DNA of 64,000 nt from Mugil cephalus (GCF_022458985.1 NC_061785.1:5756204-5820203), one strand, 5' to 3'; positions 36,425 to 53,340 are shown, counted from the first letter of the stretch. Program-made: numbers and translations. The notes: generated by a model not told the origin, from the sequence alone.

Positions 36425-37086
36425 ACGATTCCGACATGTTTGCAAACTTGATGTTATATCACAAAGAGTCACAAGGAAGAGCCGTGCGCCGTGTCTCCGT
36501 TCGCAGCCTGAGGGGTGACTTTTAGCTAGTGTGCGCATACTGTTTATTTTTAGCATCCGAGGCGATGTGCACAGGCTTGTGGTGACCCTGGAGATAACAG
36601 GTCTGAGGAGGATGGCAGAGCAGCTGGCGAGACTCACGCTCACTGGCAGCAGGACAGTGTTGAGGAGACACTGGTTCTAAGCCAGCGGTGTACATGTACC
36701 GTCAGCGTCTGTGGGCTGAAAGGACGTATGACAGCTGAATGTGGAATCTTGTGCAAACTTTCATGTTTCTGAGATGAAGATTAATTTTTGCCACCACTGG
36801 CATACCGTGTCATTGTAATGTGTCACTCTTAATTTATATAGTGTAATATCTTAATGTGCACCAGGTAAAATTGCCTCCCACGCCTCACAATGAAAGCAGA
36901 TTCCCTGCTAAGTAAAATCATGAATCTCTAAAATTATGGAACTAAGGCAAGGTTTTCATTTTCACTTCATCTGTTGGTGGTGCCCACCTGAAACCCACAC
37001 GACGAAGTCTGTTGATGATCCTATACTCACCTTCAATTACAAGATATTTTTTTTTAAAAAAATCTAAAATATAATATAATATAAAG

Positions 37087-37585
37087 CCTGGCTGCCCAAT
37101 TTGGGGCCCGCGATTAATGATATATATTTGGGCCGCTCTTTGAGCTTGCTCTCATTAAATATTATTTATTGGTGCACTTCCACTCCTGACCATAGAATAA
37201 CGTTATGATACATTGATGGTAGGGTGGCGCTGTTGAGCTCCTGCCCGGTTAAATCCTGTGAAGTGAAGAAGACCAGCAGCGAGCGAGAGGATGCAGCGGG
37301 TTAAGCAGCGGCACATGGACAAGCGAAAATTGAAAAAGACAAAGAAACAAGTCAGAATTTTGAGATTAAAGTCAGAACTAAAAAAATTAAATAAAATACA
37401 TTCGCTACAACTACATTTTTTTTAGTGGCCTTTATCCTCTTCTGTATTAGACAATAACCAGTCATTTATTTTTCAATATTATTTTATGATATACATATAT
37501 ATACATGATATATACTTATATAATGTACTGCAAAATTAACATTTTTGCCCACGACCCTCCACTGGGAAGAATTTGGGCACCCCTG
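37087..37585. mobile_element. hAT-like non-autonomous element with TGCCCAA ends
   Basis: The left end CCTGGCTGCCCAATTTGGGG and the inverted right end CAGGGGTGCCCAAATTCTTC are imperfect terminal repeats. The CAGGGGTGCCCAAA terminus is characteristic of hAT (Charlie-type) elements as I recall. The interior is AT-rich after about 37360, and no intact transposase is present. Confidence 0.55.
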
Positions 37586-40535
37586 ATATAAAGACATACA
37601 CTATCCACATCTATCACCGCACAGCATGAATAAATAATGCTTTAGCAGCGAGTAATACATTTGTGCCTGTTTCATCCGTGATAAATATCGGGTTGTTAAG
37701 TGTTTATCTCTCTCTGCGTTTGCTCTAGAGCACTGTTCAATGTGCAGCTCGTGGTCGGTGTTAAGAAAAACTGGACTCCAAGATGGAGCCCACTCGCTTG
37801 AATTGAAATGCCTGGCAGATGAGCCAAAGAGGCCTTTTAGCATTCAGGTTTGCTTCACGCTGCACGTTCATAGAAAGAAAGAAAGAGAGGAAAATGGAAA
37901 ATTCTTCTTGGGCTGCCTTATCCAACTTAACTAACACTCACAGTCTGTAACTCCAATAATTAGAGGGACATTTGTTAGAGATTTCTAATAGTCGTTTTGT
38001 CAGATTTTGACACAAATCTTGTAATGCTCGTACAAATGAAACCATTTACTAATTCAAGTGTGGGCAGGTGGCTGTGCACTTTGAAGGGGGAAGTGCCCAA
38101 GAGCTCGAAGGGCAATTTATCTCTGCAGTTAAGGCATCTATCTCTAATTTGAATCTCCCCCGGTGAGTTAAGTGGGGATGCTCAAGATAACAACACCAAG
38201 GGCTCATTAACGTCACTCAGCGCATTTCAGAGGAGGACGCTGTCTCCGAGCCTGGCGTGGTCCCGTCTCTCACGGAGACTAAAAGACACGCCGACTCGTA
38301 CGCTGACCCCCGTAAGCATGCGAACACACAAACACGCACACGCACTCTGCGGTCGCCTGATAAGCCTCGCGCCTCGCCAACCCGGCCCCGGCAAATGTCA
38401 GGCTGAAGCCATCTCCATTTACTCATGAGGTGTGGGCGGCAGCGTATGAATCAAAGTTCAAGTTACGTTTGCATGTTGGATTTCAAATCCCTGCAATTAT
38501 GCACGATGAAAAGAATTACAGTAAAAAAATAAAAAATAAACACAAATCCACATGTGTCTACATGCAGCCTTTCTTCTTATCTTCTAACCCTGAATCTGCT
38601 TAAAACCGGGGAAGGATGAGGAGGTGGATCGAGCACCGTGCACCGTCCAACTGCTGCTTCATCACAAATTAAAACACCGGCCCAGAAATGTCCTGTTGCG
38701 TTCTTCAGCAGAAGTCACCGTCAAAAAAAAAAACCAACCCCCCCCCACCCCAAAGGAAGGAGGTTTGTGATGCTTACACGAGCGCAGTAAGCCAGAGCGA
38801 GGAGGAGGAGGATTGCCCAGTTCCGCAGGACGAGGCGAAGACGGTGCCTGCCAAGAGAAATTTGGGCTCCCCGCCGTTGCCAGCGCCACTCCGACCCCGG
38901 TAAACGGCTCCAGAAAAACGGATGTCTAAAAAGAGGCTCTGCTAAAGGACTTTGTGCGGAGGCATGAATCAGAAGCAAACTAATGATTTCAGGTGCATTT
39001 GTTTTCATCCTCCCGGAGGACCTGTGGACACAAAGTACACATGTTGCAGACACGATGTTCGGCACCGAGGGTCTCATTCAGCAGCGGAAGCGGTTTTCCT
39101 CGCAGTCCGGGGGCGTTCGTCTTTGACATTGTGACATGAAGTCTCTAATTTGACGATGCGCTCATACACCCTGCAAGGAGGAAACAGCCTGCGCTTGTTT
39201 CTCGGCTGCTGCCCCGTGGCTCGGGTGACCTCTGCTTATGCACGGACCCCCACCGCCCCCGCCCCCACCCCCACCCCCTCTCGTCTTAATTGTATCTGGA
39301 GGAATTCTGCTGTCTTAAGACAAGCTTTAGGCCTGAGGACATCCGGGCTTTTACTGCATGCTGCAGTTAAACAGAAAACAGGGAGCTCTAGTGCGGCGAT
39401 CTCTTTGTGCCCTTTCATTCACCTATTTATTCTCAGATCAGTATCAAATGCAGAATTGAGTCGAGCTCTAAGAGTTAACTTGTATTTGCCTTTCTAACAT
39501 CTTCCCAACTTTCGCTCTTGAACTTTCACAGACACTTCCATTAAAGGCGAATTTCTTAATATCAAAGCAGCTCTTCAGAAAACATAGTATATATATTTAT
39601 ATATCTATATCGCTTCTTACAGTTTAAGCCCAGAAGCTATTTCCTTGTCTCGCACACTTGTGTCGCAGTCACAGCAGAGCCTAATTTGCCCTGGATTACT
39701 TTGAGACACTGATCTAAGCTTGGTCGTGATGCGTTCTAACACCCGTCCCCCCTGACTTTCTCCTGTCGTATCTCGGCGTCTCCACACCCATTAGAGGAAG
39801 AAGGAGATAAAAAAAAAAGACAACAAAACACAGCCCTCCTTTGAATGTGAAGCGCATTCATCTCCCGCTTCATTTGGCATTTAACACAGCTGCGATTTCC
39901 CCTTTCTTTCCCTCAGCGTTCGCCTCGGCGTTGATTGCCTCTCGCTGCGCAGGCCGGGGCCTCTCTTTAGTGAACATTTTTTTGGAGGGGGGGGGGGTTA
40001 AAGCCCCGGTTTCGCTGGAACAAATGAGAGATCGGAGCAGCTGATCAAGCGGCGCGTGTGGTGGGTGACATTAACCACGTGTTAAGCAAGGAAATGCAAA
40101 AGGCAATCATATTTAATAAAACGTCATGGACATTAAAAGTGAAAGCAACAGCCATGAAAATCACAAATGCGGAAACACACGGAAACATTTGAACAGGTGT
40201 TGCATGCAGGAATTAAATAAATAACTAAATAAATAAATACTATACATCTTAACGGTCACATGGTAATATTGTTCAAATAGCTACCAACACCTATATTATC
40301 TTAATGGACACACAGTAGGACGTTATGGCGTGTGCTGTGCTGACGCTACCGGACTCTGCTCGAACATCAAAGATTCAATATCAGATTATCCACTAATAAA
40401 TATATCAAATATAATCAGCTGATACGAGATGACTTGATCACACTTAACACACATTATTTTCCATGACGCTGGCGTCAGTCCAAGCATCACAATCTCATTT
40501 TGGCGTTGACAAATTAGCATTTCTTGTTACAAAAT

Positions 40536-40968
40536 ACACCGATCAGGCATAACATTATGACCACCTTCCTAGTATTGTGTGGGTCTCCCTTGTGCCGCCC
40601 TTCCTGTCCTGTGGTGTTTGGCTCTGTGGGTTGAGGGGAGGGGTCTCTGTAGATTATCCAACAGATACTCGATCAGTTTGGGAACTAGTGAATTTGGGGG
40701 CCAGGTCAACACCTTGTTCTGTTCTTCATGTATTTTTTGTTTTTTTGAGTTATTCCTAAACCTTTTATGCGAGTGCCTGTGTCATTGCTATGGGGTGGGG
40801 TTGCCTGATCTGGTCTGGCACATGTGGTTTGCTACATATCAAAGTAACATCAACATGAATGAATGCCAGGTCCGAAAGTTTCCCAGCAGAGCGTTAAATT
40901 GTCACAACATGCTTAATGTTATTTACTTCCCCCCCGTCAGTGGTTGTAATGTTGTGGCTGATCGGTGT
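40536..40968. mobile_element. Tc1/mariner-like non-autonomous element
   Basis: The left terminus ACACCGATCAGGCATAACAT TATGACCACC is mirrored by the right terminus GGTTGTAATGTTGTGGCTGA TCGGTGT. Near 40690 the minus strand reads VLTWPPNS, matching the conserved WPPNSPDLNPIE block of Tc1-type transposases. The rest of the transposase is deleted. Confidence 0.7.
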
Positions 40969-41452
40969 TGGCTCCCCCTCGGTCACAAATGCACGACATC
41001 CTATCACCCGAACAGCATTGAAAACATCAACACAAATCTAAACTGCACAATCTACAAACACTGCAGTCGACCACGAGTGTGGCTTTCCCCGGACTCGAAT
41101 TTGAAATGACAGCCTGAAAATTGATGGTGTGGCTCCTGCGCTGTCGCAATCGTTCCTGCACCTCAGCATGACACATGGCGGTGACTGACACGGTTACGTG
41201 GCAAACGTCCATCAGAACAGCAGCTTAGGCACCCTGCATACAATGGAATGCATGAATGAGGAGGTAGACAGTTACCGATAACCCCAAATCCACAGTCCGA
41301 ACCTCCGTATTAACGCTCGGCTCGTCAACACTGGTGAAGACTGTGGATCGGAGGTTGTGGGGAACAACAACCTCTCCGCAACAGCAAAGTGGAAGTCAGA
41401 AAGTGAACGTCTGTTGGCTGTGACCTTTCACCTCTGAGCCCCTGGCTGGTCT

Positions 41453-45200
<3,748 letters not shown>

Positions 45201-45339
45201 GAGGAGGGCACGCTACAGCTGGCAGATGTGTAAAGTCAGGGAGGATGTGGAGGAGGAGAAAGCGATTCAAGGGGTTAATTCATATGCACTGGATGATGAA
45301 GAATATCAAAAACAGAATACTTTCTATACTTTTGCATGT

Positions 45340-45898
45340 TATTTTAACGCTTTGAGATCCAAAAAAAAAGCTTGCACTGTTCGTTCTGCCCTCGTTGAAA
45401 CCATTGGCTCCTTTTCTTGTCCGGAGGGGGGGTTTGCTGCTTTCTGGGAGCAGGTGACAGGGGTACAGCTTCCAACGGATCCTCCAGTACATCTGTTAAA
45501 TGATGACTTTCAGCTGTGTCTTACTGAAAAAACACGAAAAATCTGGCTGAGTGGCTTAACTGCAGCCAAAAAAAAAGATTATAGCCCAACGACGGAGACC
45601 CCCTCGTGACACTTCCTGGACTCACTGGCTTTGGAGCTTTCTGGACATTTCGTATTTGGAACCGTCTTCAGCGAGAGTAAACAAGGCAAAGTCAAAAACA
45701 AGCCTAATATGGAAGAATTCGATATTTGATTTAACTGATGTTTTGCATCCTTTGAGAATATGGAATGCTACTTGGTTAAGATGGAGGGTGATGGAACGGG
45801 TTGGGATGGGGGAAGGAGTTAATTTAAAATTGTAATTTGCTAAGTTGTAACCTTTTTTTTATGTTGATGTTTAGTAAAAACTGAATAAGAAAAAAAAA
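45340..45898 (+). mobile_element. LINE-1-type retrotransposon 3' end, truncated
   Basis: One frame encodes FWEQVTGVQLPTDPP, LLNDD and WLSGLTAAKKK. After a frameshift near 45598, another encodes WLWSFLDISYLEPSSARV. Together these resemble the C-terminal region of L1 ORF2 (GLTAAKK...W...FLDxxYLELS). A G-rich 3' UTR-like segment and a poly-A run at about 45889-45898 follow. This is the usual 5'-truncated insertion form. The open frame starting at 45226 runs into it and is not a host gene. Confidence 0.7.
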
Positions 45899-45913
45899 GC
45901 TTACGGAGTTTGA

Positions 45914-46136
45914 ATTACCGTAACTCACTGATGGACAAGTCTGGCTGAGAAGTTGCTCTTTCTGGAAAAAAAAATGCTGCCATTACGGTAATGATGACGC
46001 ACCGCTGCTGTTGGCTACAGGTTGGGGAGAGACGCAAGAGTGGGGAGCCCCAGGAAGAAAGAATTGTTTGGAGGAATTTGTTGGTAAAAAGGTTAAAAGT
46101 TTGTCAATAGCACAAACCATTGTGAGTTACGGTAAT
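45914..46136. mobile_element. MITE-like element with perfect 15-bp inverted ends
   Basis: ATTACCGTAACTCAC (45914-45928) and GTGAGTTACGGTAAT (46122-46136) are exact inverse copies. The core ATTACGGTAAT also occurs internally at about 45982. There is no coding capacity. It begins 15 bases after the LINE-1 poly-A tail. Confidence 0.6.
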
Positions 46137-49100
46137 GCAAATACCTCCTGCTTTAATGCATCTGTTCGGTTTTAAAGCATTAATGAAATTGTTGGAATTT
46201 TGCGCACTGATGCAAGAAAACCTTTAATGCTGTGAACAAATTTGTGTGTGCGTTGTGCAGGTATAAGTCACGTCGTGGGGAGCTAAGTCGGTTTATACAG
46301 TCATATTACGTGGACGTCCTCCTTTTAGGGTCCCCATAATGTTAGCCATGACATTTTAAGTGAAGATCATTTAGCATTGTGTTTATGTTCTCCAGGAAAC
46401 GAATATAAGTCAATGCAACGTCCTTTTAAGTCAAAGTTTCACATCTGTGTGTGTGTTTTGTGCGTGTAGGCAGTGGCCTCTTGTTATTGGAACGATTCCA
46501 GGCATCTGTGGTTGGTCAGTTAATCTGCGACCTTCACCAAACTGGCAAAACTTAAAAAGAAGTTCATACTTATTGAAAGTTCTTTTGAAAGATTAGTCAT
46601 TTACTCTTCAAATTAAGTGCTGAGGCCAGAGGGACTGTGGCTACAGCACTAGAGCAGACCTCATTTAGCAACAGTTCGGCCATAAAATTAAAAAAACAAG
46701 TCCAAACCGATCCTGAAATTAAAGCTGATAATTTTTATTACCCAGATCAGTGGCTGTGACTGTTGTCTATTCAACACGGCCTAAAAAAAAAGGCATATTT
46801 ATTGATTTTTCGCTCGTTATAGACGCGAAAACAGCAGGTGTATCTAATATCATTGTTACATTATATAAGTTAATATGGCAAACGTGAACACACTGTGGCC
46901 TATTTTCACATCCAGAGTTGTGTTTCTACTACAACAACCCCTCCTCTTTCAACTCTTTTCCCTCCAACTACTCTTTAGGGAAATAGGCGCCTCTCTACCT
47001 GCTACGTTGCTCCACATATGTTGGCCGGCTTTAACGCCAGCTTTGTCTTTCGGCCATTTGTCACTTGTCCCATTGTCATAAAAAAAATAATATTTTTAGT
47101 GCTGATTTATTTCAGTGTCACATGAAGCCATGACAGTGAGCCCAAGATTCAGAAGAGGAAAAAGGCCTGGAACTGGCACACCTCAACAGAGTGCAGCTGC
47201 TATAAATACCGTTAATTACACCTGTCCTGCCATGGTGTCAAAATGACAGCTGTGAAAAGGCCCTATTAAAATATCACCTGCAACAATTGAGCGGTAGATG
47301 GTCTCATGACGAAAGATCAAGTAAAGCTTATGAATTACATAGATTGCTCATAGATTGATCTTCTTGTTGGTTTGGACAACTTTGAAAATAATTTAGTGAA
47401 TCATATTTCTTGTTATATTTTGTTGCAATGTCCCACTTTTGTGTGACTATCCTGAGCCTGTTTCTTCTGTTATTCATCACAGAGGCTTCCTACCTAGCAA
47501 GCTATCATTAAAGGGTGGTGTCCCTCCATCTTCAAAGACGTAAACACAAGTGTTGTCTTTCATATAATCCATCCATAATAATTAGTTTTTAGATAAGTAA
47601 TACCAGATGCACGATATGCATGACTGGTAGACACCGCACACATTTCACATTAGACAATCTATACTGTGATATACTGTACATTTTTAAGGATTTAAATGCA
47701 TTAATGCCGTATAAAATGTCATGTAAAGGTAGTATGATGTCGTAAGAAGTTTTGCTCGTTTATTTTTGTGGAGTGAGAAAGGAAGTACAACTATAGGCAA
47801 TGTATTGTCTCATTATCCTGCAACATGATATCACCTGCACCTCTTGTCTTTTTGTGTCAGCCTGCTTTGCTATTTTTCACACGCAAAACCACATAACATT
47901 TATTAATAAATCTACCTAAAGTACCTACATTTCCAAAGATGCAACATTCAGAAATACAGGAAAATATTTCTAAAAACATGCCCGACTTTTTCTATTCGAT
48001 GCATCTGTGAAGATTAAACAACAGTTGGATTTTGTTGCATTTTCATATTTGCTTGCATAACAGCCTCCGGGAAGCAACGGACATGATGCTTTTGTTTTGT
48101 CTTCATCTGACAACCATACACCCTAAACCTAATTACTTCACTACCAATTAACTGACGCGTTCAGCCACAGAACAAGCGACGCCAAAGCGAGCCCCATGTT
48201 GTGACTGAATGTGACTGAACACGGAGGAATCACTGGATGATATAAGGTTTCCATAAAGTTCTGAGAGCAGGGCGTGGCTTTGCGAGTCCGCGTTCTTGAG
48301 GCTGTTGAATGTCACAGGACATGACAGTGAGTCAGACCCGTAGAGCATCACTTTCCTGCTGAGGCCTCTCCAGCCGTTGACACCATTAGCTGCATCACAG
48401 GGGTGACCCCCGAATTAGTAAAATGCCCACACGTTTGGGATGATGGAGAAGGTCCCACGTTCTCTAATCCCAGACTTTAGCGCCCTCTTGTGGTCTTTTA
48501 ACCATACACACAGCATGCTAAAATTCCTTCTGCACTCAATACCTGCAGACATGTGCATGCAACGGCACATCTAATCTAACAATAACTTTATAATGATATA
48601 ATTATATGTGTGTCATGAAAATTGCTGCATGAAAAGTTCATTGTGCACAATTCAGCACAGTAAGAGGACGAAATTGAAGAGCGGTAACTTAAAGTGAAGA
48701 AGAAAGGCAAACGTTTTGGAGCTTAAGCTGCTGATAGTGGGGAAATATTCACCGTCATAGTTAAAGATGTTAGACTCGTGGTTAGTGCCAATGCTGCTAC
48801 GGGGGAAGCTGAAAACAAACTCAGTGGACAAGAATAATAATTGACTTAATGATTTTGTCAGTGGGAAAAGTCAAAGGATAAACAGAGGAATTAGAATTCA
48901 GGTGGACAGACAAGCTTGTTTAGCAGTTAGTTTGTTTGGACTAATTTGTTTTCACAATTTACGATTTCTAAACTAAACCTCACACAGGGACCTTGGGGGG
49001 AAGTGGATAAGATGCATTAATTTGGTCACGAATTTGTCAAAAGGTTCGAGGTAATGTGCCGGTGGAAAATGTAACTATGGAAGCAGCACTTGTTAATTAG

Positions 49101-50263
49101 GTTCACACAAACAGATAGTTCAAACAAAGTTTCCAAGACCCATTAATAAAGCACGGTTAAGGCAATTTCTGTCTTTTTAATTGAGCCGATGCAGGATCTC
49201 ACACTAAATATTCTTCCGTGTCTTCATTTAAGATGCATTTTTTTTTGTTGTTTCCTCTATAATTGTTTTCTGCCCTTAAACTTTACTCAGATTAAAAACT
49301 GAATTTCTACATTAAATAAAGCCTGTCATTTAGCCATTTAATCTCAGCTTCACACAATGTTGATTCAAAGTGAATTCACATGCAGTCTCTACATGTCATC
49401 GACAAAATGTCCACCAGTCGAAGCCTCTGGTCTTTGTGTGTGCTATAAGTAACACGCCAGCCTCACCTCTGCTTATAAATTCTGTGTTTTTGGACATTTT
49501 TCCAATCTTCCTGCTAAGCCAGGCTTTAAACGTGCCGTCTCCCAGATCGTATTTAGTGTAGACACATGAAATTGATATTGATTATCTCATCTCGCTCTCA
49601 GTCAGAAAGCAAATAAAGGTTTCTTGTGAAACCTATTTTATGGCCTTTCATGCCTCATCTTATTTTACTTCATCAATATCACCATTCAGTTCTAGTTTGG
49701 GGTGCTTTTGAGTCTTTGATAGGTTTTTAAAGTGCTATATTGTGCTGTCACCTCTGAAAATGTACATATTTAATATGGAAGAGGTGCAGTTTAAGGTATT
49801 TAAATGTAGTGATGTGTGGACTGATAAGTTTCAATCCACGTATTTCTTGCATATTGTTGTTTGAAAATCAAATAATGTTTTAAACGTACACAATCTCCGG
49901 TCCCTGGGTTTGTTGGCAGTGTACCAGTGAGCTACACTCGTATGTTTCCTCCTGTTAGAGAAACTTAAATGTGTGAAGATGAAAGAACCAGCAACTGGGT
50001 GGAGACACAAAGAACAGGATGTCGGGTTCCTGTTCTTACTTAAGTTTTGACTTTGTGAAAGTTTTGATCTCACCTCAACCGTGAACAAGCTTTGGTAGCC
50101 ACCTAATTTCAACGGCATGTTATTTTTTTTGTGCAGCAGTGTCACTCTTCAGTAACACATAAAGTGGAAAAACACAAATAATCTTCAGTGATTACGAAGA
50201 CCAAATGTTTTTACTGTGACTCGCTTTCAGCTACGCCACAAACAGGGATGCACCAACAGATGT

Positions 50264-50329
50264 CATCCATCCATCCATCCATCCATCCATCCATCCATCC
50301 ATCCATCCATCCATCCATCCATCCATCCA
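50264..50329. repeat. (ATCC)n microsatellite
   Basis: About 16 perfect ATCC units. The minus strand gives a spurious Met-Asp-Gly-Trp repeat frame. Confidence 0.95.
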
Positions 50330-50746
50330 GTTTGGTAATTAGTGTAACCACTGACTGCCACTTTGGCCTCACTCCCCAGCTAATTTGCCCCTTCAGCTGC
50401 AATCACTCACATTTTCTGCTCTTATGTGCAATTATCCTATGAGATAAAAGTGATTGTGTCATAATTTCCACACATATACTGACTCGTAATTGATTTTGCT
50501 CCACTGATTGCGTTAACTTCTTTGAGCCAGAGGATGGCGCCCGGCGCTCGTGGGGATTAAAACAAATAGAAGAAAAGCTGCTAGCAATCGACATATTATT
50601 AAAGACTTCTGTTAACAGATTTTCACGTTAAATTATAATTCCAGGATGCGTTTTGATGATATCCAAAAAATGAATGGTTTATCCCTGCATGTTTATACTA
50701 TAAATTTATGGTTTTGAGTGGACACTGTGATGCATTGTGACCTCCA

Positions 50747-50747
50747 T

Positions 50748-50778
<31 letters not shown>
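50747..50778. repeat. (GCA)n microsatellite
   Basis: Ten GCA/CAG units following ATG. The poly-Gln frame it creates has no other gene-like feature. Confidence 0.9.
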
Positions 50779-50780
<2 letters not shown>

Positions 50781-52168
50781 TCACATTAGATGGCCTTATC
50801 AGTGGGGGAGTGGGACAGTAGGGGAAGGTGTGGACCACCCACCTCGTGCAGCGCTGCACATTCCAGCACGCGCACACGAGACGGCCCTGTCAGTAACCGG
50901 AGAGCCGAGGAAACGCCAGGCCATCTTTGATGTCTATATTCAGGATGAACTCCACCAGATGGAGCATTTATCTGGCATTTAGGACGTGTGAGGGTGAAAC
51001 ACATTTGGTGTATTAATGAGCAACAACAAAGTAATGTGGTGGGAGTAGCTTACACTCAAAAGTCGAGATAATGCTGAATTTCTGAACCGTTTTCTTCATC
51101 TTGCTGTAATAACCGCTTACATAAAAGGGAAGCATATCAATCCCTTGTATGTTTACACAGGGTTCAAATAGAGTCACTTCCTTGATTCTTTCTTTTTGGA
51201 CTCTTCCTTTTTAGGCAATGGGCTGCTGCTGTGTAGGCCCTCTTGGGATTCAGTGGGAATTCCTTAGCTGGTTTGCTTGGCAGTTGGTTTTCAATCCTCA
51301 GATACTGTTGTTTCAGGATGTGAGGTCGAGACGGAGGAGGAATTGAAAAAATGTGCCATGTTAGGCCGCAGAGCATAAACGCTGTTGTTGCTGGTGCTGC
51401 CTGTGATAAGTGGGATTTGCCAACTATTCTGGGTCATCAGAGGTGGGACGGCTCTGAAGCTGTAACTGATTGTACGCTCGGTCGCCAAAACATTAGGTAC
51501 ACTGGTGAAAATGAAACGAAAAATGAAATACAATCTACTATAAAAGCCCTGCACTAAATCCCCCCAACCCCCCTTCTGAAAAATGGCATTGTAGAAATAA
51601 AAGGATCATGTGTTGACACAACACAATTCAATAGTACTCTAAAGCACAGCCCCCAAAATGAAAACCCAGCTGAATCAACAGCTCCTTTGAGTTATTTAAA
51701 ACAAACGCTGAACACCGTAAACTTTATGAAGCTCAGATTAAATGCAGACTCGTGTGCCAAACGAACTGACAAGTTGACAAGTGGCAGTATTTCATTATTA
51801 TTTTTTATTTTGTTCATAATATGATATTGTATAGTGTGATGTCTGCGACGGCTCTCAGTCATCCAGGTTGTGGTATTTGTAGAGTTTGATTGTGAAGATT
51901 TTGGTTGAGTATTCATTCAGCATTCATTCATTCATTTCATGTATTTTTTTTTTATTTTTTTTAATATTCAATAATTTAGTATATATATTTTTCTATCATT
52001 ATAGGTATGTATAGTGTGGTGTATATTTATCTATCTGTCTATTCACAGCCTTATTTTCTATGAGTCACAGCCTCAGATTTCTTTAAGGGGCCAAAAGCAC
52101 AGCCCGTCTGACTACTTTATTCCCACCGACTGGAATGTCACTCCTCACCAGCAGCAGACACATATTTC

Positions 52169-52178
52169 CCTTTTTAGG
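52169..52178. promoter_or_regulatory. CArG box (SRF site) upstream of vinculin
   Basis: CCTTTTTAGG is a perfect CC(A/T)6GG match, 433 bases before the vinculin ATG. Vinculin is a known serum response factor target in mammals, so function is plausible, though a match this short can also arise by chance. Confidence 0.5.
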
Positions 52179-52267
52179 ACATGGGGATCTATTACGTAAT
52201 TTAGGAACACGCTCGGATCTCGAGCAAACTCGCCTGGGTGGAAGTGGGAGGTGCCAGCAGGGAGCAC

Positions 52268-52331
52268 CCGGAACGAACCAATCAGATTACGCGGAACTTC
52301 CCTCCGCGCAATCTGATTGGTCAGAATCCGG
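52268..52331. promoter_or_regulatory. Inverted repeat with two opposed CCAAT boxes, vinculin promoter
   Basis: ACCAATCAGATTACGCGG (52277-52294) faces CCGCGCAATCTGATTGGT (52304-52321) across a 9-base loop, with 17 of 18 pairs matching. An outer CCGGA/TCCGG pair (52268-52272, 52327-52331) extends it. Each arm carries a CCAAT box (NF-Y core). Two TGACGT half-sites follow at 52343-52348 and 52355-52360. Confidence 0.65.
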
Positions 52332-52376
52332 AAGCAGACCGTTGACGTTTACGTTGACGTGCTCCCCCTCTTGTAG

Positions 52377-52404
52377 TTTTTTTTTTTTTTTTTTTTTTTT
52401 TTTT
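52377..52404. repeat. Poly-T tract in the vinculin promoter/5' UTR
   Basis: About 28 T residues between the TGACGT half-sites and the presumed transcription start region. Confidence 0.9.
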
Positions 52405-52592
52405 ACGTTGATGGTTTGTCGGGAGTAGTTTAGTGTAGGCTTCACAGCGGAGGGGAGAGACCGTCCTGGGAAGAAAGACAAACAAACAAAACAACAAAAA
52501 AAAAACAACAGAAAAGGATTGTTTTAGGCTTCCGTAGCGGGACTTAGGGTGAAAGCTGCCACAAGTGGTGGGACGTTTTTTGACTCGGTTAG

Positions 52593-52820
<228 letters not shown>

Positions 52821-53057
52821 TGAACTCCTCTTAAACTCAGAGGGGGGGCTACCTGTCGCTTTGCTACAGCTAGGCAGCGTTTAATTCAAGCTGTGGGTTT
52901 TCATTTAAGTGTTAGTGGAGATGTGTGCATGCTATCTAACTTTCCCGGAGTTATTTGACCTGGGGCAAAGGGCAGCGACGCCCTTTTCCCCTTGAAAATA
53001 TGCCCTGCCTCCTTTGTAGCTGCTCGACTGCCATAGCTTGACGTAGGCACTGCTGTA

Positions 53058-53058
<1 letters not shown>

Positions 53059-53107
<49 letters not shown>
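53059..53107. repeat. (GT)n microsatellite
   Basis: About 24 GT dinucleotides, 280 bases into vinculin intron 1. Confidence 0.97.
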
Positions 53108-53109
<2 letters not shown>

Positions 53110-53340
53110 GGGGGAGCCAGGTACACTGAATTACTTTCATAATTCACCACTTCAGAGAGGTAATGCACCTGCAGGGATTGTCTCAGAATAACTTTTGTGA
53201 ATTAAAGGATATTCATTACATATGTTTGAATTCACTTACTTACGTTTGACTAACCCGAGTGCTTGCAGGAAGGATCATTCATTAGACTATAGTCTAATAC
53301 AACCACACTGGAGGAGTTTGATGTTTGAATAAAAGGCTGT

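Larger units (their letters stand above)
29725..41452. other. Gene-poor interval between dcakd and c1ql1 (11.7 kb)
   Basis: I recognise no coding gene. The first few hundred bases are dcakd 3' UTR with several AATAAA strings (for example AAATAAATAAAT at 30125). The rest is AT-rich DNA with dispersed repeats, listed separately, and a GC-richer stretch at 38060-39300. That stretch has short open frames that match no family and contains a CCCCCACCCC tract near 38741 and another near 39247-39281. Since c1ql1 is transcribed towards dcakd, the two 3' ends face each other here. Confidence 0.6.
46137..52130. other. Intergenic region between c1ql1 and vcl, no gene recognised
   Basis: About 6 kb of AT-rich DNA. 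It holds an (ATCC)n array (50264-50329), a CAG/GCA run (50747-50778) and, near 51480, a fragment reading AAAACATTAGGTACACTGGT that recalls the one at 27541. The two genes are divergent, so both upstream regulatory regions should be here. Open frames are short and resemble no family. Confidence 0.55.

Noticed and set aside
38660-39500. Short open frames in the GC-richer part of the dcakd-c1ql1 gap
   Set aside because: Frames overlap on both strands, have no recognisable domain, and depend on a CCCCCACCCC-type tract.
45226-45609. A 127-codon frame that could be taken for a host gene
   Set aside because: Its second half matches the LINE-1 ORF2 C-terminus, and a frameshift, 3' UTR-like DNA and a poly-A tail follow.
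50211-50402. Frame encoding a Met-Asp-Gly-Trp repeat
   Set aside because: Direct product of the ATCC microsatellite.
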